Shown: positions 50,286 to 62,529, counted from the first letter of the stretch. The stretch is DNA of 64,000 bases from Piscibacillus salipiscarius JCM 13188 (GCF_001311865.1 NZ_BBCD01000005.1:62001-126000), one strand, 5' to 3'. The notes: a model not told the origin generated them from the sequence alone. Translations and numbers: made by a program.

Positions 50286-52478
50286 TCAAGCTAAGATTTC
50301 ATTTACTAGACGATTCCATAACCGGTACACTTCACGATGATGTTCATCCATTGGTTCATCACGGTATATGACTCTTTCATAATAAGTGGTCAGCTTTGAC
50401 ATCTCCCCATGGCCAAACCAAAGATCTACATCTGAAGCGTATTCACGAAGTGTCTGTCCCTCTTTCAAAATTAAGCCTTTTTTAGCTAGTGCTTGAAGTA
50501 AAAATTGATAGCCCTCTGTAAACGTGTCTACATCAGCATGCTGCTCTAGCCTCTTGCCCTTCCATTTACTCATGATGACGAGTCGCTTTCTTATAATTAA
50601 CCAAATGACGAGAGCTAATAGGACGACCGCAGCACCTATTAAAGTAAATTGCATCGGTTTTGAAATAGACCAGCCTGCAGCTGCTTGACTGTCGTCTTCT
50701 TCCTGTTCTTGACCTTCCTCAGGCTTCGGCATTTCAGGTGTTTCAGGTTGTTCAAGCTCCTGATCTTCCTGCTCAAGTTGGTCATCTTGTCGCTCCCCAT
50801 AGTTAAAGCTACTATTGTTATCAAAACCAACTGTTGGCTCAAATGGTACCCAGCCAACATTAGGGAAATAAACTTCTACCCATGAGTGAGCATTGTTATT
50901 AGTCACTTCATATTCGGGCTTACTACCCTCAAAGATATTTTCACCTGATAAGCGCTCACCTTCAGTAAAGCCTTTTGCCCAACGAGCAGGTATATCAACA
51001 GCTCTTAATAAAACGACCATGGATGTTGAGAAGTTATCACAATAACCTGCCTTCGTTTCAAATAAAAATTGATCCACATAATCTTCATCTTCACCAGGCA
51101 CTGCAACATCCTGCGTCTCATAGATAAAATTGTTTGTTGAAAAATATTCTTCAATAGCCTTCGCTTTATCATAACGATTATCGTGCTCAGACGTAATCTC
51201 CTCTGCTAACCTTACAACTCGTCTGGTAAACCCTCAGGAAGTTGTAAATACTGATCATCTGCTTCCCCTGCTTCCGTCACTGAGCGCATGTCTTCAACTG
51301 GGAATGATGGCCGCTGCAGATCAATACGATAAGCATCAGGTAATGCTGTCTCACCATTTACAACTGGAATTACTTCACCTGTAATCGCATTAACATCGAA
51401 GTTCATACTATCTTGAACATAAGTCACAGCCTCAGCGCCATAAGTATAAACCAATTTATCTAGCAAACCTGGGTCTTCAAATTGAATACTCGCATAATCC
51501 TCATTCAATTCAACAAGATCAGAATAAGGTTGGAGCTCCTGTAAAGTGCCTTCAGTCCGTTCAAACTGACCCTCTTGACTTCTAACCCAGCCCTTTCCGG
51601 TGTATGTATCCTTCGTTTCCACCTTCCAGTACTGAGTACCTGGCGCTTCAGCATAGAAGACCGTTGTATCGTCTTGTACAAAGCCGCCTCCTAATCGTTC
51701 ATCATTTTCACCATACCCTATCTTTTGGACACCGGCGCCTGGTCCATCCCCAAAACCACTACCTTCAGCAGTACTTTGAATAAAAGGTACAGGGTCTGGC
51801 CAAATCGGGTCAAACTTTGGCGCAGCATAACCAACCACGGTACTAAAGCCAATCACCAATAATAGCGGAGCAATCCACATCATCAACGTTTTCATCGCCG
51901 GCATACGCATATTTTCTTTCTCTAATAGATGCTGCAAATATGCTACACCCATGATACCAACACCGATGACGAACGCTCTAATAATCGCCGTACTAGCGTC
52001 AAATGTGGTAAATGTATCAAGTACCGTTAAATAGACGAATGTAAACAATATAAACGAAAACGGTTTTTTCCGAACCGCGAACCAATAATATAATAAGTAA
52101 CTTAACATCCATAGTAAGATTAAAAATAATAGAGTTCTAAAGAATGGCGTTAATGACACCCAATCTGCCGTCAATAAAAGGCAACATTCAACTGTATTTG
52201 ATCCCAAAATAACGATACCCATTCCTTAGATAAAAAACTAGGCTGAAAGAATAATTGATGAAGCACAAATAACAGACCGAGAAATTTAATTGGTGACACA
52301 ATCCAAAATGCTAATTGAGTGGCAGATAATATAAAGCATAATGCAATGAACATCACAAACGTTGACGTATAGCCTGTTTGGTTACTTCATCAAGCGGATA
52401 AATCCACTCAAGCAGTAACAACATACTTCCACCATATAAAACTATTGAGATCCATTCCCCCGCTTTACCATTAAGCAT
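50286..52478 (-). CDS. TgpA-like transglutaminase with membrane domain, four frameshifts
   Basis: The N-terminal half has about six helices (DUF3488-like): FVMFIALCFILSATQLAFWI and LLFLILLWMLSYLLYYWF among them. The external transglutaminase domain has the Cys-His-Asp triad in AGYCDNFSTSMVVLLRAV, NAHSWVEVYFPN and the Asp region before FEPTVGF, followed by an acidic Gln/Glu linker, a last helix (FTLIGAAVVLLALVIWLII) and a C-terminal DUF4129-like part. Breaks near 52375, 52225 and 51205-51110. About 730 residues. It is third in moxR-DUF58-transglutaminase, as yeaC-yeaD-yebA in B. subtilis; substrate unknown. Confidence 0.85.
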
Positions 52479-53749
52479 TATGTGTTCACCTCAATTATTC
52501 TCCCTGTTAATTGATCCTCATTAAGCCATGTCACGATGACACCTTCTTGCTTAAGTTGATCTAACCCTTGTCTTTCACGAGAAGACACTAGGTGCTTACT
52601 ACGAATATAAATCAAACTCACCTTCGCATCTTGTTGATTAATTCGGCTCATCGTACGATGCAAATGAGGATCTAGTTCATGCGTAATGACAACAATATTT
52701 CGATCTTTCGAAATGAGCATTCCTTCTTTTAATAGTTTAGATGAAAACGGCTTAGATTCATCTACTAGTTTCACTTCTGCTAAAAAGCGAGTTAAGCGAT
52801 CTAAATCTCTTCGGCCTCGTTCTAGCTGAATCTCATGACGATTCTCACCAATTGCAACAAATGACACTTTCCCATGATCGTCAATAGATTCACGAACGAT
52901 TGAATTCGCCATTTCCACTGAACCTTCAAAAGCTAACCAGTCATCTTCCTCAGACTGAATCCCATTTAGAACGACCGTTAAATCCTTATGCTTTTCCTGT
53001 TCAAATTCTTTAGTTACAAGCTTCTGCTTTCTCGCCGTTGTTTTCCAGTCTAACCACGATACCCTGTCACCTGGCGCATAATCCCTAACACCAGAGACTA
53101 GATTCGTATGATTCGCTTTTATAGAATAGGCCGTTTGCTCTCCTTCTTCAAAATAAGAGATATCATTTTTTAATCTTAGTGGAACTTCCCTAGGCTCACT
53201 TAATATACTTACTCGATTGGAGTACACATGTTCTTTACTCACTAGACCGAGAAAGTCTCCCGTCACTAAACGAACATCCGTTAATTCATGTGAACCACGC
53301 GGAACAGAGGTAATCTCATATTCATAGACTACTTGCCTTCTAAACCTTGGGAAAATGATCGTTTTATAAGTATCTGATTTTAGTAACGAACTTGGCTTTC
53401 TCAAAAACTGATACTTAAAATGACGCGTATCACTATAATGAATGCTTCTAGGTAACTGGTCTTCAATGATTAAAAAAAGAATCGGTAAAGGCAAGTGACT
53501 TTTAACCGTAATTTTGACATTAAGTGACTGACCAGCTTGGATGTATCTTTTAGATACGCTACGATCCACTTTCAGCCAAGATAATGGATATAAAACAATT
53601 AAGAATGAATATAGGAGAATCGGTAAAAAACTAAAGAACAAAACCAGCTAACAAACCCACCTTGAAACATTGCATATGAAAACAATATCCCGAGTAATAC
53701 AACAACCAGAACCAACCTTACAATTGTGGAAAAAGGCTTTAACATCATT
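52478..53749 (-). CDS. DUF58 domain protein (YeaD-like), one frameshift
   Basis: Two N-terminal helices precede the DUF58 domain with SGVRDYAPGDRVSWLDWKTT and ARKQKLVTKEFEQEKHKDLT, the conserved RxYxxGD and IxW region. The middle has a von Willebrand A-like fold. One extra base near 53640 hides the first 30 residues. The start at 53749 overlaps the moxR stop and the end overlaps the next start, so all three genes are translationally coupled. About 424 residues; function unknown, linked to MoxR. Confidence 0.85.
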
Positions 53750-54701
53750 AACCTCTCTCAATTGGAACAATCGTTTTACGAACAATGTCATCAAGGATCG
53801 AAGTAGCTGTTTTTCCTTCAAATTTCGCTTCAGATGAAATCATCACACGATGCCCTAGCACATGCTTCATTAAGTACTTAATATCGTCAGGCAGTACATA
53901 GTCACGTTTTGAATAAAAGCATAAGCCTTAGCCGCTTTCATAAGCGCAATAGAAGCACGCGGACTAGCTCCTAAATCGAGTAATGGATGCTTACGAGTTG
54001 CATCAACTAAGTAGACGATATATTTTTTAATAGCATCACTAACGTGGACATCCTTAACTTCTTCTTGAAGCTTCAGTAAATCCTCTTTAGTCATAACCGC
54101 TTCTAACGTTTCAATTGGGTGTACGGAAGTTGTTCGGTCAAGCATCTGGATTTCATCATTGACAGAAGGATAGCCTAAGTGGAGTTTTAACAGAAAACGG
54201 TCTAATTGCGCTTCAGGAAGTGGGTAAGTACCTTCATATTCAATCGGGTTCTGAGTTGCCATCACAAAACGGCCGCTTTAATTCCATGGTCGCCCCATCT
54301 ACCGTAATGTGCTTCTCTTCCATACTTTCTAATAAAGCTGACTGGGTCTTTGGAGACGTCCGGTTGATTTCATCTGCCAAAACAATATTTCCTAAAATCG
54401 GGCCAGGACGAAACTCAAAGTTCATTTCTTTTTGATTATAAATCGAAACACCTGTTACATCAGATGGTAATAAGTCAGGTGTGAACTGAATTCTTTTGAA
54501 GTCTAAATTGAATGACTTGGCTAATGCACGAACGAGCATTGTTTTACCGACACCAGGCACATCTTCAAGTAACACATGCCCTTCAGCTAATAGAGCAAGC
54601 AAACTAAGCTCAATCGCTTCCTTTTTTCCTACCATTACTTGTTCGATATTATGTAACACCGATTCGATCTTGTTTTGCTGGGCTGTCATCTGTTGCGTCA
54701 T
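53749..54701 (-). CDS. MoxR family AAA+ ATPase, two frameshifts
   Basis: MoxR ATPases act as chaperones for the products of neighbouring DUF58/transglutaminase genes. The P-loop is [16 protein letters not shown]; other segments are [38 protein letters not shown] with the Walker B acidic pair, and [20 protein letters not shown]. Breaks near 54270 and 53890; the repaired end reads [15 protein letters not shown]-like text and PIER. About 318 residues. It is first in the three-gene unit. The order matches yeaC-yeaD-yebA of B. subtilis. Confidence 0.9.
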
Positions 54702-54756
54702 TCCTTTCTACCTCCCACAAATTTCATATAATTCTATCATACTATAAAAGTTTTAA

Positions 54757-54909
54757 CTAATAGGTTAGCAAAGTATACTTATGAATCCTTTTGTTCCCTA
54801 AGTTTTTCATATTCTCGCGATAATTACGGCATTTTTCTTTAAAACAAGTAATTTTAACATCTTTAGGTAATTGGTCCTTAAATTTCTCATAACAAAAACA
54901 CTTATCCAT
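54757..54909 (-). CDS. 50-residue Cys-containing protein of unknown function
   Basis: The peptide begins MDKCFCYEKFKDQLPKDVKI and has four Cys as CxC and CxxxxC, possibly a zinc or disulfide site. AAGGGG lies six bases before the ATG. A one-base change near 54805 would shorten it to about 45 residues. I do not recognise it; it is placed between moxR and the R2 repeat. Confidence 0.42.
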   Translation of the reverse strand: MDKCFCYEKFKDQLPKDVKITCFKEKCRNYRENMKNLGNKRIHKYTLLTY

Positions 54910-55052
54910 GGTATACCCCTTATTATAATGTTCACTACAATAACTGTAATATAATTTAAAACATTTGTAAAAATTAGTCTAAATGTTTTGTTAAAATAGA
55001 ATTTAACTTATTACTTTCAATTAAAAACTAACAAAACTTCGTTGTTGTTTAT

Positions 55053-55181
55053 GTGTTTCGCTTTCGGTGTACGCTTTCCGCGGGCACGGCCTCAGCTAAC
55101 ATTGAGAAGAAAAACCTTTTCTTCTCAATGTGGATCTTCAGCTCGTGCTGTTCCCGCTGGAGTCGCCACCAACGCTCAACA
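55053..55181. repeat. Copy R2 of the 130-bp palindromic repeat
   Basis: The sequence CTTTCGGTGTACGCTTTCCG and its counterpart GTTCCCGCTGGAGTCGCC bracket a perfect 14-bp hairpin (CATTGAGAAGAAAA at 55100-55113 with its complement at 55117-55130). Compared with R1 and R3 the flanks agree but the hairpin arm sequence is different. The rest of 54910-55272 holds only A/T-rich sequence. Confidence 0.8.
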
Positions 55182-55272
55182 CAATTTAGAAGTCCGTATA
55201 CACCAAAACTAAACACTAAACTTTAACAATAATAAATTGAAAAGTGTAACACCGATTTTCCTGGAGGTAGTT

Positions 55273-56091
55273 ATGTCATTAAAATCAAAAATAAAGAACT
55301 GGGATATTAGTTCAAATAAAGATCTAGATCATGTTATAGAAATGATGTTAAGTAACATTGGTTCAACTGATTCAGAGCTTAGAGATTCTATCATCTACAA
55401 TAAGTTTGGAACTCTCATCACCACAGACTCTCTGAATAGATCAACAATGGAACATATCCTCAACGTATGTCTTGAAAATCTATTCTATAATATTGAAGAA
55501 CCAGAAAGTGATTCAGTTTTCACTCGTTCATTTTCAGCTTTAGTGATAGCATTAATTTTACAAAAGGATAGGAAGAATCTGCTTTTGTCAGACGACCTAT
55601 TAAATAAAGCATTTGAGTGCAGCATCCATTATTTAGAACTTGAAAAGGACATTCGAGGTTTTGTAAAAGATAAAGGTTGGGCACACAGCATTGCTCATGG
55701 GGCTGATTTATTAACAGAAGCCGTTAAACATCCGAAGTTTGATCAGGACTTACATTTTGATTGTCTGAATGTCGTTAAACTCTGTTTACTTAATAAAGGT
55801 AATACAATGAACGCACCTTATATTGATGATGAAGAAGAAAGATTAATCTTTGTATTGGAGGCATTAACTGACAATGGAGTTTCTGACGATGAGATTATTA
55901 AATTGATTTATAACATATCAGATGAGCTTAACGACTTATTGAGTGACGAAGATTACTCTTTAAACTTCTTTTATAAGAGGTCAATAATTTTGAAGTTCTT
56001 TCATACCTACTTCTTCCGACTCTCATTTAATGAGGACTGCAAAAACATAAGAAAAACTATTTATCATGTGCTTAAAAAATGGCATCATTGA
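55273..56091 (+). CDS. DUF2785 domain protein
   Basis: An intact helical protein of 272 residues; the in-frame region upstream of 55273 is not needed, because GGAGGT lies five bases before the ATG at 55273. DUF2785 features are LRDSIIYNKFGTLITTDSL, DIRGFVKDKGWAHSIAHGAD and EERLIFVLEALTDNGVSDDE. Function unknown; the family often appears alone. It is followed by a small membrane protein. Confidence 0.85.
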   Translation: MSLKSKIKNWDISSNKDLDHVIEMMLSNIGSTDSELRDSIIYNKFGTLITTDSLNRSTMEHILNVCLENLFYNIEEPESDSVFTRSFSALVIALILQKDRKNLLLSDDLLNKAFECSIHYLELEKDIRGFVKDKGWAHSIAHGADLLTEAVKHPKFDQDLHFDCLNVVKLCLLNKGNTMNAPYIDDEEERLIFVLEALTDNGVSDDEIIKLIYNISDELNDLLSDEDYSLNFFYKRSIILKFFHTYFFRLSFNEDCKNIRKTIYHVLKKWHH

Positions 56092-56132
56092 TAATTAAGG
56101 ATTTTAATAATGTAATTTAAAGGTGGTTTAAT

Positions 56133-56399
56133 ATGAATAAAGATCATGAATCTCCTGAAGAGAGAAGAGAAAGGTTAAGACAAGAGGAATTAAAAAATCC
56201 CTCAAGTAGTGTGCACGGGAGCAACCTGGCTGATTTAGTCGGAGGGTTAAACTGGAAAGTCACTGGATCTATAATAATTGTTGGCCTATTAATTTACTTT
56301 ATTTATGGTATTTTTTTAGATAAAACTAAAACGCCCAGATTCTACTCTGAGCGTTTGACAGTCAAACTTATTCGTGATCAAATTTTGCGAAAAACGTAA
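56133..56399 (+). CDS. DUF6366 family small membrane protein
   Basis: The protein begins MNKDHESPEERRERLRQEEL and KNPSSSVHGSNLADLVGGLN, then one helix (SIIIVGLLIYFIYGIF), the DUF6366 pattern. The frame runs on through the DUF378 terminator to 56399. One more T in the TTTTTTT run at 56311-56317 would end it at GIFFR near 56322, the more likely end (about 63 residues). Confidence 0.7.
   Translation: MNKDHESPEERRERLRQEELKNPSSSVHGSNLADLVGGLNWKVTGSIIIVGLLIYFIYGIFLDKTKTPRFYSERLTVKLIRDQILRKT
56322..56356 (-). terminator. Terminator of the first DUF378 gene
   Basis: AAACGCTCAGA and TCTGGGCGTTT pair on the minus strand, followed by TAGTTTTA. Confidence 0.65.
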
Positions 56400-56568
56400 A
56401 TGCGTAAAGCGCAGCAATCCCAACTAGAGAATAAATAATTCTTGATAATGCTGAATCCTGACCTCCAAAAATGCCTGCGACTAAATCCCACTGGAATAAT
56501 CCGACTAAAAGCCAGTTCAACCCACCTATAATCAATAATACAAGTGCTAAAGTATCTAAACCACGCAT
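56368..56568 (-). CDS. DUF378 membrane protein, copy 1
   Basis: A 66-residue two-helix protein: MRGLDTLALVLLIIGGLNWL, FQWDLVAGIFGGQDSALSRI and YSLVGIAALYAFTFF. The start is set at the ATG at 56568, preceded by AAGGGTGA. DUF378 proteins are common and uncharacterised. Confidence 0.82.
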   Translation of the reverse strand: MRGLDTLALVLLIIGGLNWLLVGLFQWDLVAGIFGGQDSALSRIIYSLVGIAALYAFTFFAKFDHE

Positions 56569-56674
56569 ATATATCACCCTTTACAAATTTTATTCAACCT
56601 TTGTAAAGGTATTTTTGCTTAAAGTCAAAAATTATGCATGTATTAGGAATGAAACTGTGCATTGAGTTAAATGC

Positions 56675-56706
56675 ATTAATCCCCATACTCATTGAAGTAC
56701 GGGGAT
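56675..56706 (-). terminator. Terminator of the second DUF378 gene
   Basis: ATCCCCGTACT and AGTATGGGGAT pair around TCAATG on the minus strand, followed by TAAT. Confidence 0.7.
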
Positions 56707-56713
56707 CAAGGAC

Positions 56714-56908
56714 TTACTTAAATTTACTTACAAACGTTAAGGCATATAAAGCTGAAAGACCAACTAACGTATAAACAATTCGTGATAATAGCGCGTCTTG
56801 TCCACCAAACAATGTCGCAACCAGATCAAATTGAAGCAATCCAACTAAAAGCCAATTCAAACCTCCAACGATAAGTAAAACAAGTGCAATAGAACCTAAA
56901 CCTCTCAT
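56714..56908 (-). CDS. DUF378 membrane protein, copy 2
   Basis: A 64-residue paralogue of the previous gene: MRGLGSIALVLLIVGGLNWL, LQFDLVATLFGGQDALLSRI and YTLVGLSALYALTFVSKFK. The start is chosen at 56908 after AAAGGAG. Each of the two copies has its own terminator. Confidence 0.83.
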   Translation of the reverse strand: MRGLGSIALVLLIVGGLNWLLVGLLQFDLVATLFGGQDALLSRIVYTLVGLSALYALTFVSKFK

Positions 56909-57015
56909 GCTGTTCCACTCCTTTGAAATGTTATACATGTTGCTTATTGAATTTTATGTGGACGACCGTGGTTTTATGATAACTATTCATTAAATCGTTT
57001 TTTAAAAATTTATGT

Positions 57016-57053
57016 ATAAAAAGGCTCCACACTCAAGACGAGTGAAGAGCCTT
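57016..57053 (-). terminator. Terminator of the groES-groEL operon
   Basis: GGCTC-CACT and AGTG-GAGCC pair on the minus strand around a seven-base loop, followed by TTTTTA. Confidence 0.8.
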
Positions 57054-57085
57054 ATATAATTCAAATAACTTTTTTTATTTGGGTA

Positions 57086-58730
<1,645 letters not shown>

Positions 58731-58751
58731 TTAATAGTATGTGTTCGTAGA

Positions 58752-59036
58752 TTACTCTACTACTGCTAAAATGTCGCTTTCGCGTAAAACTAAGTACTCG
58801 TTACCGTTTTGCTTAACTTCTGTCCCAGCGAACTTAGAATAGATGACATGGTCACCTGACTTAACTTCTAGTTCTACTTTTTCACCGTTGTCAGTTACTC
58901 GGCCAGAGCCAACTGCAACAACTTTACCTTCTTGAGGCTTTTCTTTAGCAGAATCAGGTAACACAATCCCGCTTGATGTTTTTTCTTCTTGTTCTAGAAC
59001 TTCCACGATTACGCGATCACCTAGTGGTTTTAACAC
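58752..59036 (-). CDS. groES: Co-chaperonin GroES
   Basis: A 94-residue Gro[42 protein letters not shown] and the end [15 protein letters not shown]. The start is the GTG at 59036 after GGAGGAGG by eight bases; upstream in-frame ATGs lack a site and give a longer, unusual N-terminus. Confidence 0.94.
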   Translation of the reverse strand: MLKPLGDRVIVEVLEQEEKTSSGIVLPDSAKEKPQEGKVVAVGSGRVTDNGEKVELEVKSGDHVIYSKFAGTEVKQNGNEYLVLRESDILAVVE

Positions 59037-59074
59037 GTCAAAAACCTCCTCCAAATTTATGTTGAAGATGATTA

Positions 59075-59101
59075 TTAGCACTTAACATTGGTGAGTGCTA
59101 A
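59075..59101 (-). promoter_or_regulatory. CIRCE operator (HrcA binding site)
   Basis: TTAGCACTC, nine bases, then AAGTGCTAA on the minus strand. This is the HrcA-bound inverted repeat with a single mismatch in the second arm (A for G). It lies between the promoter and groES and should repress the operon in the absence of heat stress. Confidence 0.95.
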
Positions 59102-59112
59102 TTCCAATTATT

Positions 59113-59141
59113 ATAATAATGAATCTCAGGAACTTTTGCAA
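59113..59141 (-). promoter_or_regulatory. Sigma-A promoter of groES-groEL
   Basis: TTGCAA and TATTAT are separated by 17 bases just upstream of CIRCE. Confidence 0.6.
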
Positions 59142-59252
59142 GTAAAAAACCTAAATTTTTGTTTCATTTTTTATATTGTTATAGAATAAACCTTATAGAG
59201 ATTTAGATTTCTGAAAGTATGATAAAAAAAGACTTAACTTTTTAGAAATGTA

Positions 59253-59386
59253 ACGACTAAAGACGAGCGTAGGTGACGACGCCAGTGGGAACAGCACGAG
59301 CTGAAAATCCCACAAAACGAACGGAAGTGAGTTTTGTGAAGTTGAAGCGCGTGCCCACGGCAAGCGTTCACCGAAAGCGAGTCATA
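59253..59386. repeat. Copy R3 of the 130-bp palindromic repeat
   Basis: In reverse orientation the ends are GCTTTCGGTGAACGCTTGCC and TTCCCACTGGCGTCGTCACC. The inner hairpin pairs CACAAAAC with GTTTTGTG. It lies between the groES promoter and the ydiL gene. The rest of 59142-59417 is A/T-rich with nothing else recognised. Confidence 0.75.
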
Positions 59387-59417
59387 AATTAAGTTTTAAT
59401 TAAAGGGGACGATCAAC

Positions 59418-60129
59418 TTGCCAAAACGATATTGGGGAATCATTATACTTTACGTCGCAGCACAACTTTTCCCTGCTATAGGAATCCCGCTCGGAATATC
59501 CTTTTTGGATTATCAGAAATAGATGCGATGGTTTTCTCTTCTATATTAGGAATGGCGATTGCATCCATTTTTATCATAAAAATATTAATGCCGGATATGA
59601 AGCAGAGTGAAATGCGAAATCGTCCAAGTTATGGCTATATGATTAAGTGGTCGATTTATGGTTTTTCTTAGCCTTTTTAGCTCAATACATTTCGTCCATC
59701 ATTAATGTGACCGTATTTGATATTGAACAATCTTCAGAAAACACTGCATTAATCATGGATTACATCGACAATAACATTTGGTTTATCATTTTACCAATTC
59801 TATTTGCGCCATTATTAGAGGAAATTATCTTTAGAAAAATCATTTTTGGGCAATTGTATAAAAAGATGAACTTTTTCCTAGCTGCCGTGATTTCATCTTC
59901 ACTATTTAGTGTGCTTCATTTAGATTTCACGTTTACATTAACTTATATCGCGATGGGTCTTGTTTTTGCTTATTTATATGTAAAGACAAAACGAATTCTC
60001 GTTCCTATTTTAGTTCATATGGCCATGAATACGACGGTCGTATTGTTACAACTAACTGTGGATCTTGAGGACTTAGAAAAGCAATTACAGGAATACCAGA
60101 ATGCAGCTATGATTTTAATTGGAGGATAA
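59418..60129 (+). CDS. ydiL: CPBP-family intramembrane protease (YdiL-like), two frameshifts
   Basis: The start is a TTG at 59418 preceded by GGGGACG. The text MPKRYWGIIILYVAAQLFPA is followed by a break near 59504 and another near 59665. The catalytic motifs of the CAAX/Abi family are present: LLEEIIFRKIIFG (EExxxR), FSVLHLDFTFTLTYIAMG (FxxxH) and LVHMAMNTTVV (HxxxN). About 237 residues after repair. In B. subtilis ydiL neighbours groESL, as here. The physiological substrate is unknown. Confidence 0.82.
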
Positions 60130-60132
60130 TAC

Positions 60133-60336
60133 ATGAGAGCTTCACCATATTTTCTAGCAACGATGTACTTTTTAATGGGACTTGCTTTTGTTTATTTAGC
60201 ATTGCAATATGCTGATGATACGATTTGGAATTTTGCAACGATTATTTTTACGATTGTTGCGACTTTTGACATCGGTGTAGCGATTCGTATTCTAACGAGA
60301 TATTTCATATATAAACGTCTAAATAAAAAGGAATAA
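60133..60336 (+). CDS. ydiK: DUF4305 membrane protein YdiK
   Basis: A 67-residue protein with two helices, MRASPYFLATMYFLMGLAFV and FTIVATFDIGVAIRILTRYF, matching YdiK. It follows ydiL by three bases, so the two are translationally linked. Function unknown. Confidence 0.82.
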   Translation: MRASPYFLATMYFLMGLAFVYLALQYADDTIWNFATIIFTIVATFDIGVAIRILTRYFIYKRLNKKE

Positions 60337-60361
60337 TCCCTATCCGGATTATTCCTTTTCT
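60327..60361. terminator. Bidirectional terminator
   Basis: AAAAGGAATAATCC and GGATTATTCCTTTT pair around CTATCC, inside the ends of the two converging genes. Confidence 0.88.
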
Positions 60362-61752
60362 GTATGTTCAATTCCTTTCATCTTAAAGGCAAACGGGATA
60401 CTTAATGCAACAATAATCGCAGCTAAAATAAATGCTTCATTGATAGCCTGAAGAGTTGCCTCCTGCATCGTTAGTTCATCAAACAACATGTACTGGCCTC
60501 GTCTGACTTCATAATAAACTGAGAAAATGACAATACCAAGTGATGATGATATTTGACGAATCAGATTGTTCATTGCTGAGCCTTGAGCAACTAAATGGTC
60601 TGGAATAGCATTCATCCCAGCCGTTGTAGCTGGCATATTACCAAACCCTAAACCGAGTCCATGAACGATATTAATCGCCAAAAGCATCCAATAAGATGTA
60701 CTTAAATCAACAAAGCCAAACATCAAACTCGCAAACGTTAAAATTATTAACCCTGTTGGTACGACGAGTTTCGGACCTTTTTTATCTAAGATCCTACCGC
60801 CAATCGTCATAAATGCGCCGCTTGCTAAAGCACTTGGCAGAAAGATTAACCCCGTCTTTACCATACTCAATTCAAACGCTTCCTGAATCATATACGGAAG
60901 TAAAAATAAGTTTGAAAACAGTCCAATTGATGCAGCTGATGTTGCAATAATCGAGTACCGGTAAGTTTTCACTTTAAACACCGAAAGTTCTAATAATGGC
61001 GAATCAAGCTTTAATTCATACTTGATAAACACAATAATTAAAACGATGCCCAATACAAGAATGCCTAGATTCATCCAGTTTACGGCCTGCTCAAAGTTAC
61101 GTCCTTGGCCTAATACGTATAAAACTGCTCCAACTCCGGCTGTGATAATCGCAAATCCTTTCCAGTCAAAAATACGTGAAGGATCTGGCATTGTCTTAAT
61201 TAGATATTTAGCTGAAAAGAAAATTCCTAATGCCGCAAATGGTAAATTGAATAAAAATAAGAAATACCAATCAAAATTTTCAGATATAACACCACCAATA
61301 GTCGGTCCAATAGCTGGTGCGACCATAGCGGATACCCCGTAGATTCCAACTGCATACCCGCGCTGATTTCTCGGGAAGGCTTGGAAAATCAAAGCCATGG
61401 CGTTTGGCATCATAAGGCCTCCAGCGATTCCCTGGATGGCTCTTGCGATGATCACCATACTTAACCATTGTGAAATCGCTCCTAAAATAGAGCCAAATGC
61501 GAATAATGATAGTCCAATAATGTATATCTTCTTCTTCCCATACCGGTCGCCTAAAAATCCTGTTACTGGCATCGTCATACCCATTGCAATCATAAAAATA
61601 GTCAGGATCCAACTGACTCCAACTGCATCGGTATCAAATATTTTCATGAGTTCCGGAAGTACCGGATTAAGCATACTATTATTTAAAATAACGGTGAACG
61701 TCCCCGTAATAACGGATATGACGACTAACCATTTTTGATCAAGTTTCCCCAT
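60349..61752 (-). CDS. DHA2-family multidrug efflux MFS transporter
   Basis: An intact protein of about 467 residues and 14 helices: MGKLDQKWLVVISVITGTFT, MTMPVTGFLGDRYGKKKIYI (motif A) and VGIYGVSAMVAPAIGPTIGG (motif C) mark an EmrB/QacA-type drug:H+ antiporter, related to B. subtilis LmrB. The substrate is unknown. The start at 61752 follows GGAGG. It is transcribed away from rex. Confidence 0.88.
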   Translation of the reverse strand: MGKLDQKWLVVISVITGTFTVILNNSMLNPVLPELMKIFDTDAVGVSWILTIFMIAMGMTMPVTGFLGDRYGKKKIYIIGLSLFAFGSILGAISQWLSMVIIARAIQGIAGGLMMPNAMALIFQAFPRNQRGYAVGIYGVSAMVAPAIGPTIGGVISENFDWYFLFLFNLPFAALGIFFSAKYLIKTMPDPSRIFDWKGFAIITAGVGAVLYVLGQGRNFEQAVNWMNLGILVLGIVLIIVFIKYELKLDSPLLELSVFKVKTYRYSIIATSAASIGLFSNLFLLPYMIQEAFELSMVKTGLIFLPSALASGAFMTIGGRILDKKGPKLVVPTGLIILTFASLMFGFVDLSTSYWMLLAINIVHGLGLGFGNMPATTAGMNAIPDHLVAQGSAMNNLIRQISSSLGIVIFSVYYEVRRGQYMLFDELTMQEATLQAINEAFILAAIIVALSIPFAFKMKGIEHTEKE

Positions 61753-61817
61753 GTTGGCCTCCAACATTATTTCGTTATACGAATTATTTTACTTCTAAAT
61801 AACAGAAAAAGAAAACC

Positions 61818-62450
61818 CTACTCAGAGCTTTGCTTTAAAAAGTAAACTAACGTTTGTAGTTCAATGGATAAATCAATGTGATGCACCCGGACATGGTCTG
61901 GCACGGTTAACCTTGAAGGTGTGAAGTTTAATATACCTTCAATCCCGCAGTCAACTAATCGGTCAGTCACTTGTTGAGAAACTCTTGCTGGTACCGTTAA
62001 AATAGCAACTTTAATACCTTTCCGTTTTATCTCTTTTTCAAGATCATCGACATGAAAGATTGGAACTTCACTGATTTCAGACCCTATTTTACTATGGTTC
62101 GTATCGAAAGCCATTTCAACGCGGGTATTGCCTTTTTTCATAAAATTGTAGTGAAGTAAGGCCGTGCCTAGGTTACCAACACCGACTAAGGCAACACTTG
62201 CCACCTCATCCTGGTCAAGTAGCTTTCTAAAAAACTGAAGTAAGTGCGCAATATCGTAACCATAACCTTTACGGCCAAGCTCTCCAAAATAAGAAAAGTC
62301 TTTTCGGATCGTAGCCGAATCGACTTTAATCAGTTCGCTTAGTTCACGCGATGAGATGCGTGTTTTCCCTTGGTTATGAAGTAAATTCAAATGTCTATAG
62401 TATAACGGCAAACGTTTAGCAGTTGCCTGTGGAATCTTTTCCTCGGACAT
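61818..62450 (-). CDS. rex: Redox-sensing repressor Rex
   Basis: An intact 210-residue protein. The winged helix reads [20 protein letters not shown] and [20 protein letters not shown]; the Rossmann domain reads [20 protein letters not shown]. Rex binds NADH and releases promoters of fermentation genes when the NADH level is high. The start is set at 62450 ([14 protein letters not shown]) after GGAGACG. Its place beside an ABC-F gene matches ydiF and ydiH in B. subtilis. Confidence 0.94.
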   Translation of the reverse strand: MSEEKIPQATAKRLPLYYRHLNLLHNQGKTRISSRELSELIKVDSATIRKDFSYFGELGRKGYGYDIAHLLQFFRKLLDQDEVASVALVGVGNLGTALLHYNFMKKGNTRVEMAFDTNHSKIGSEISEVPIFHVDDLEKEIKRKGIKVAILTVPARVSQQVTDRLVDCGIEGILNFTPSRLTVPDHVRVHHIDLSIELQTLVYFLKQSSE

Positions 62451-62529
62451 GATTTCGTCTCCTTTAATATGGTTCATTGCGTATTAGTGATAAAATAGAT
62501 ACACTAGTGCACGTTGAGGTGAATAAACA

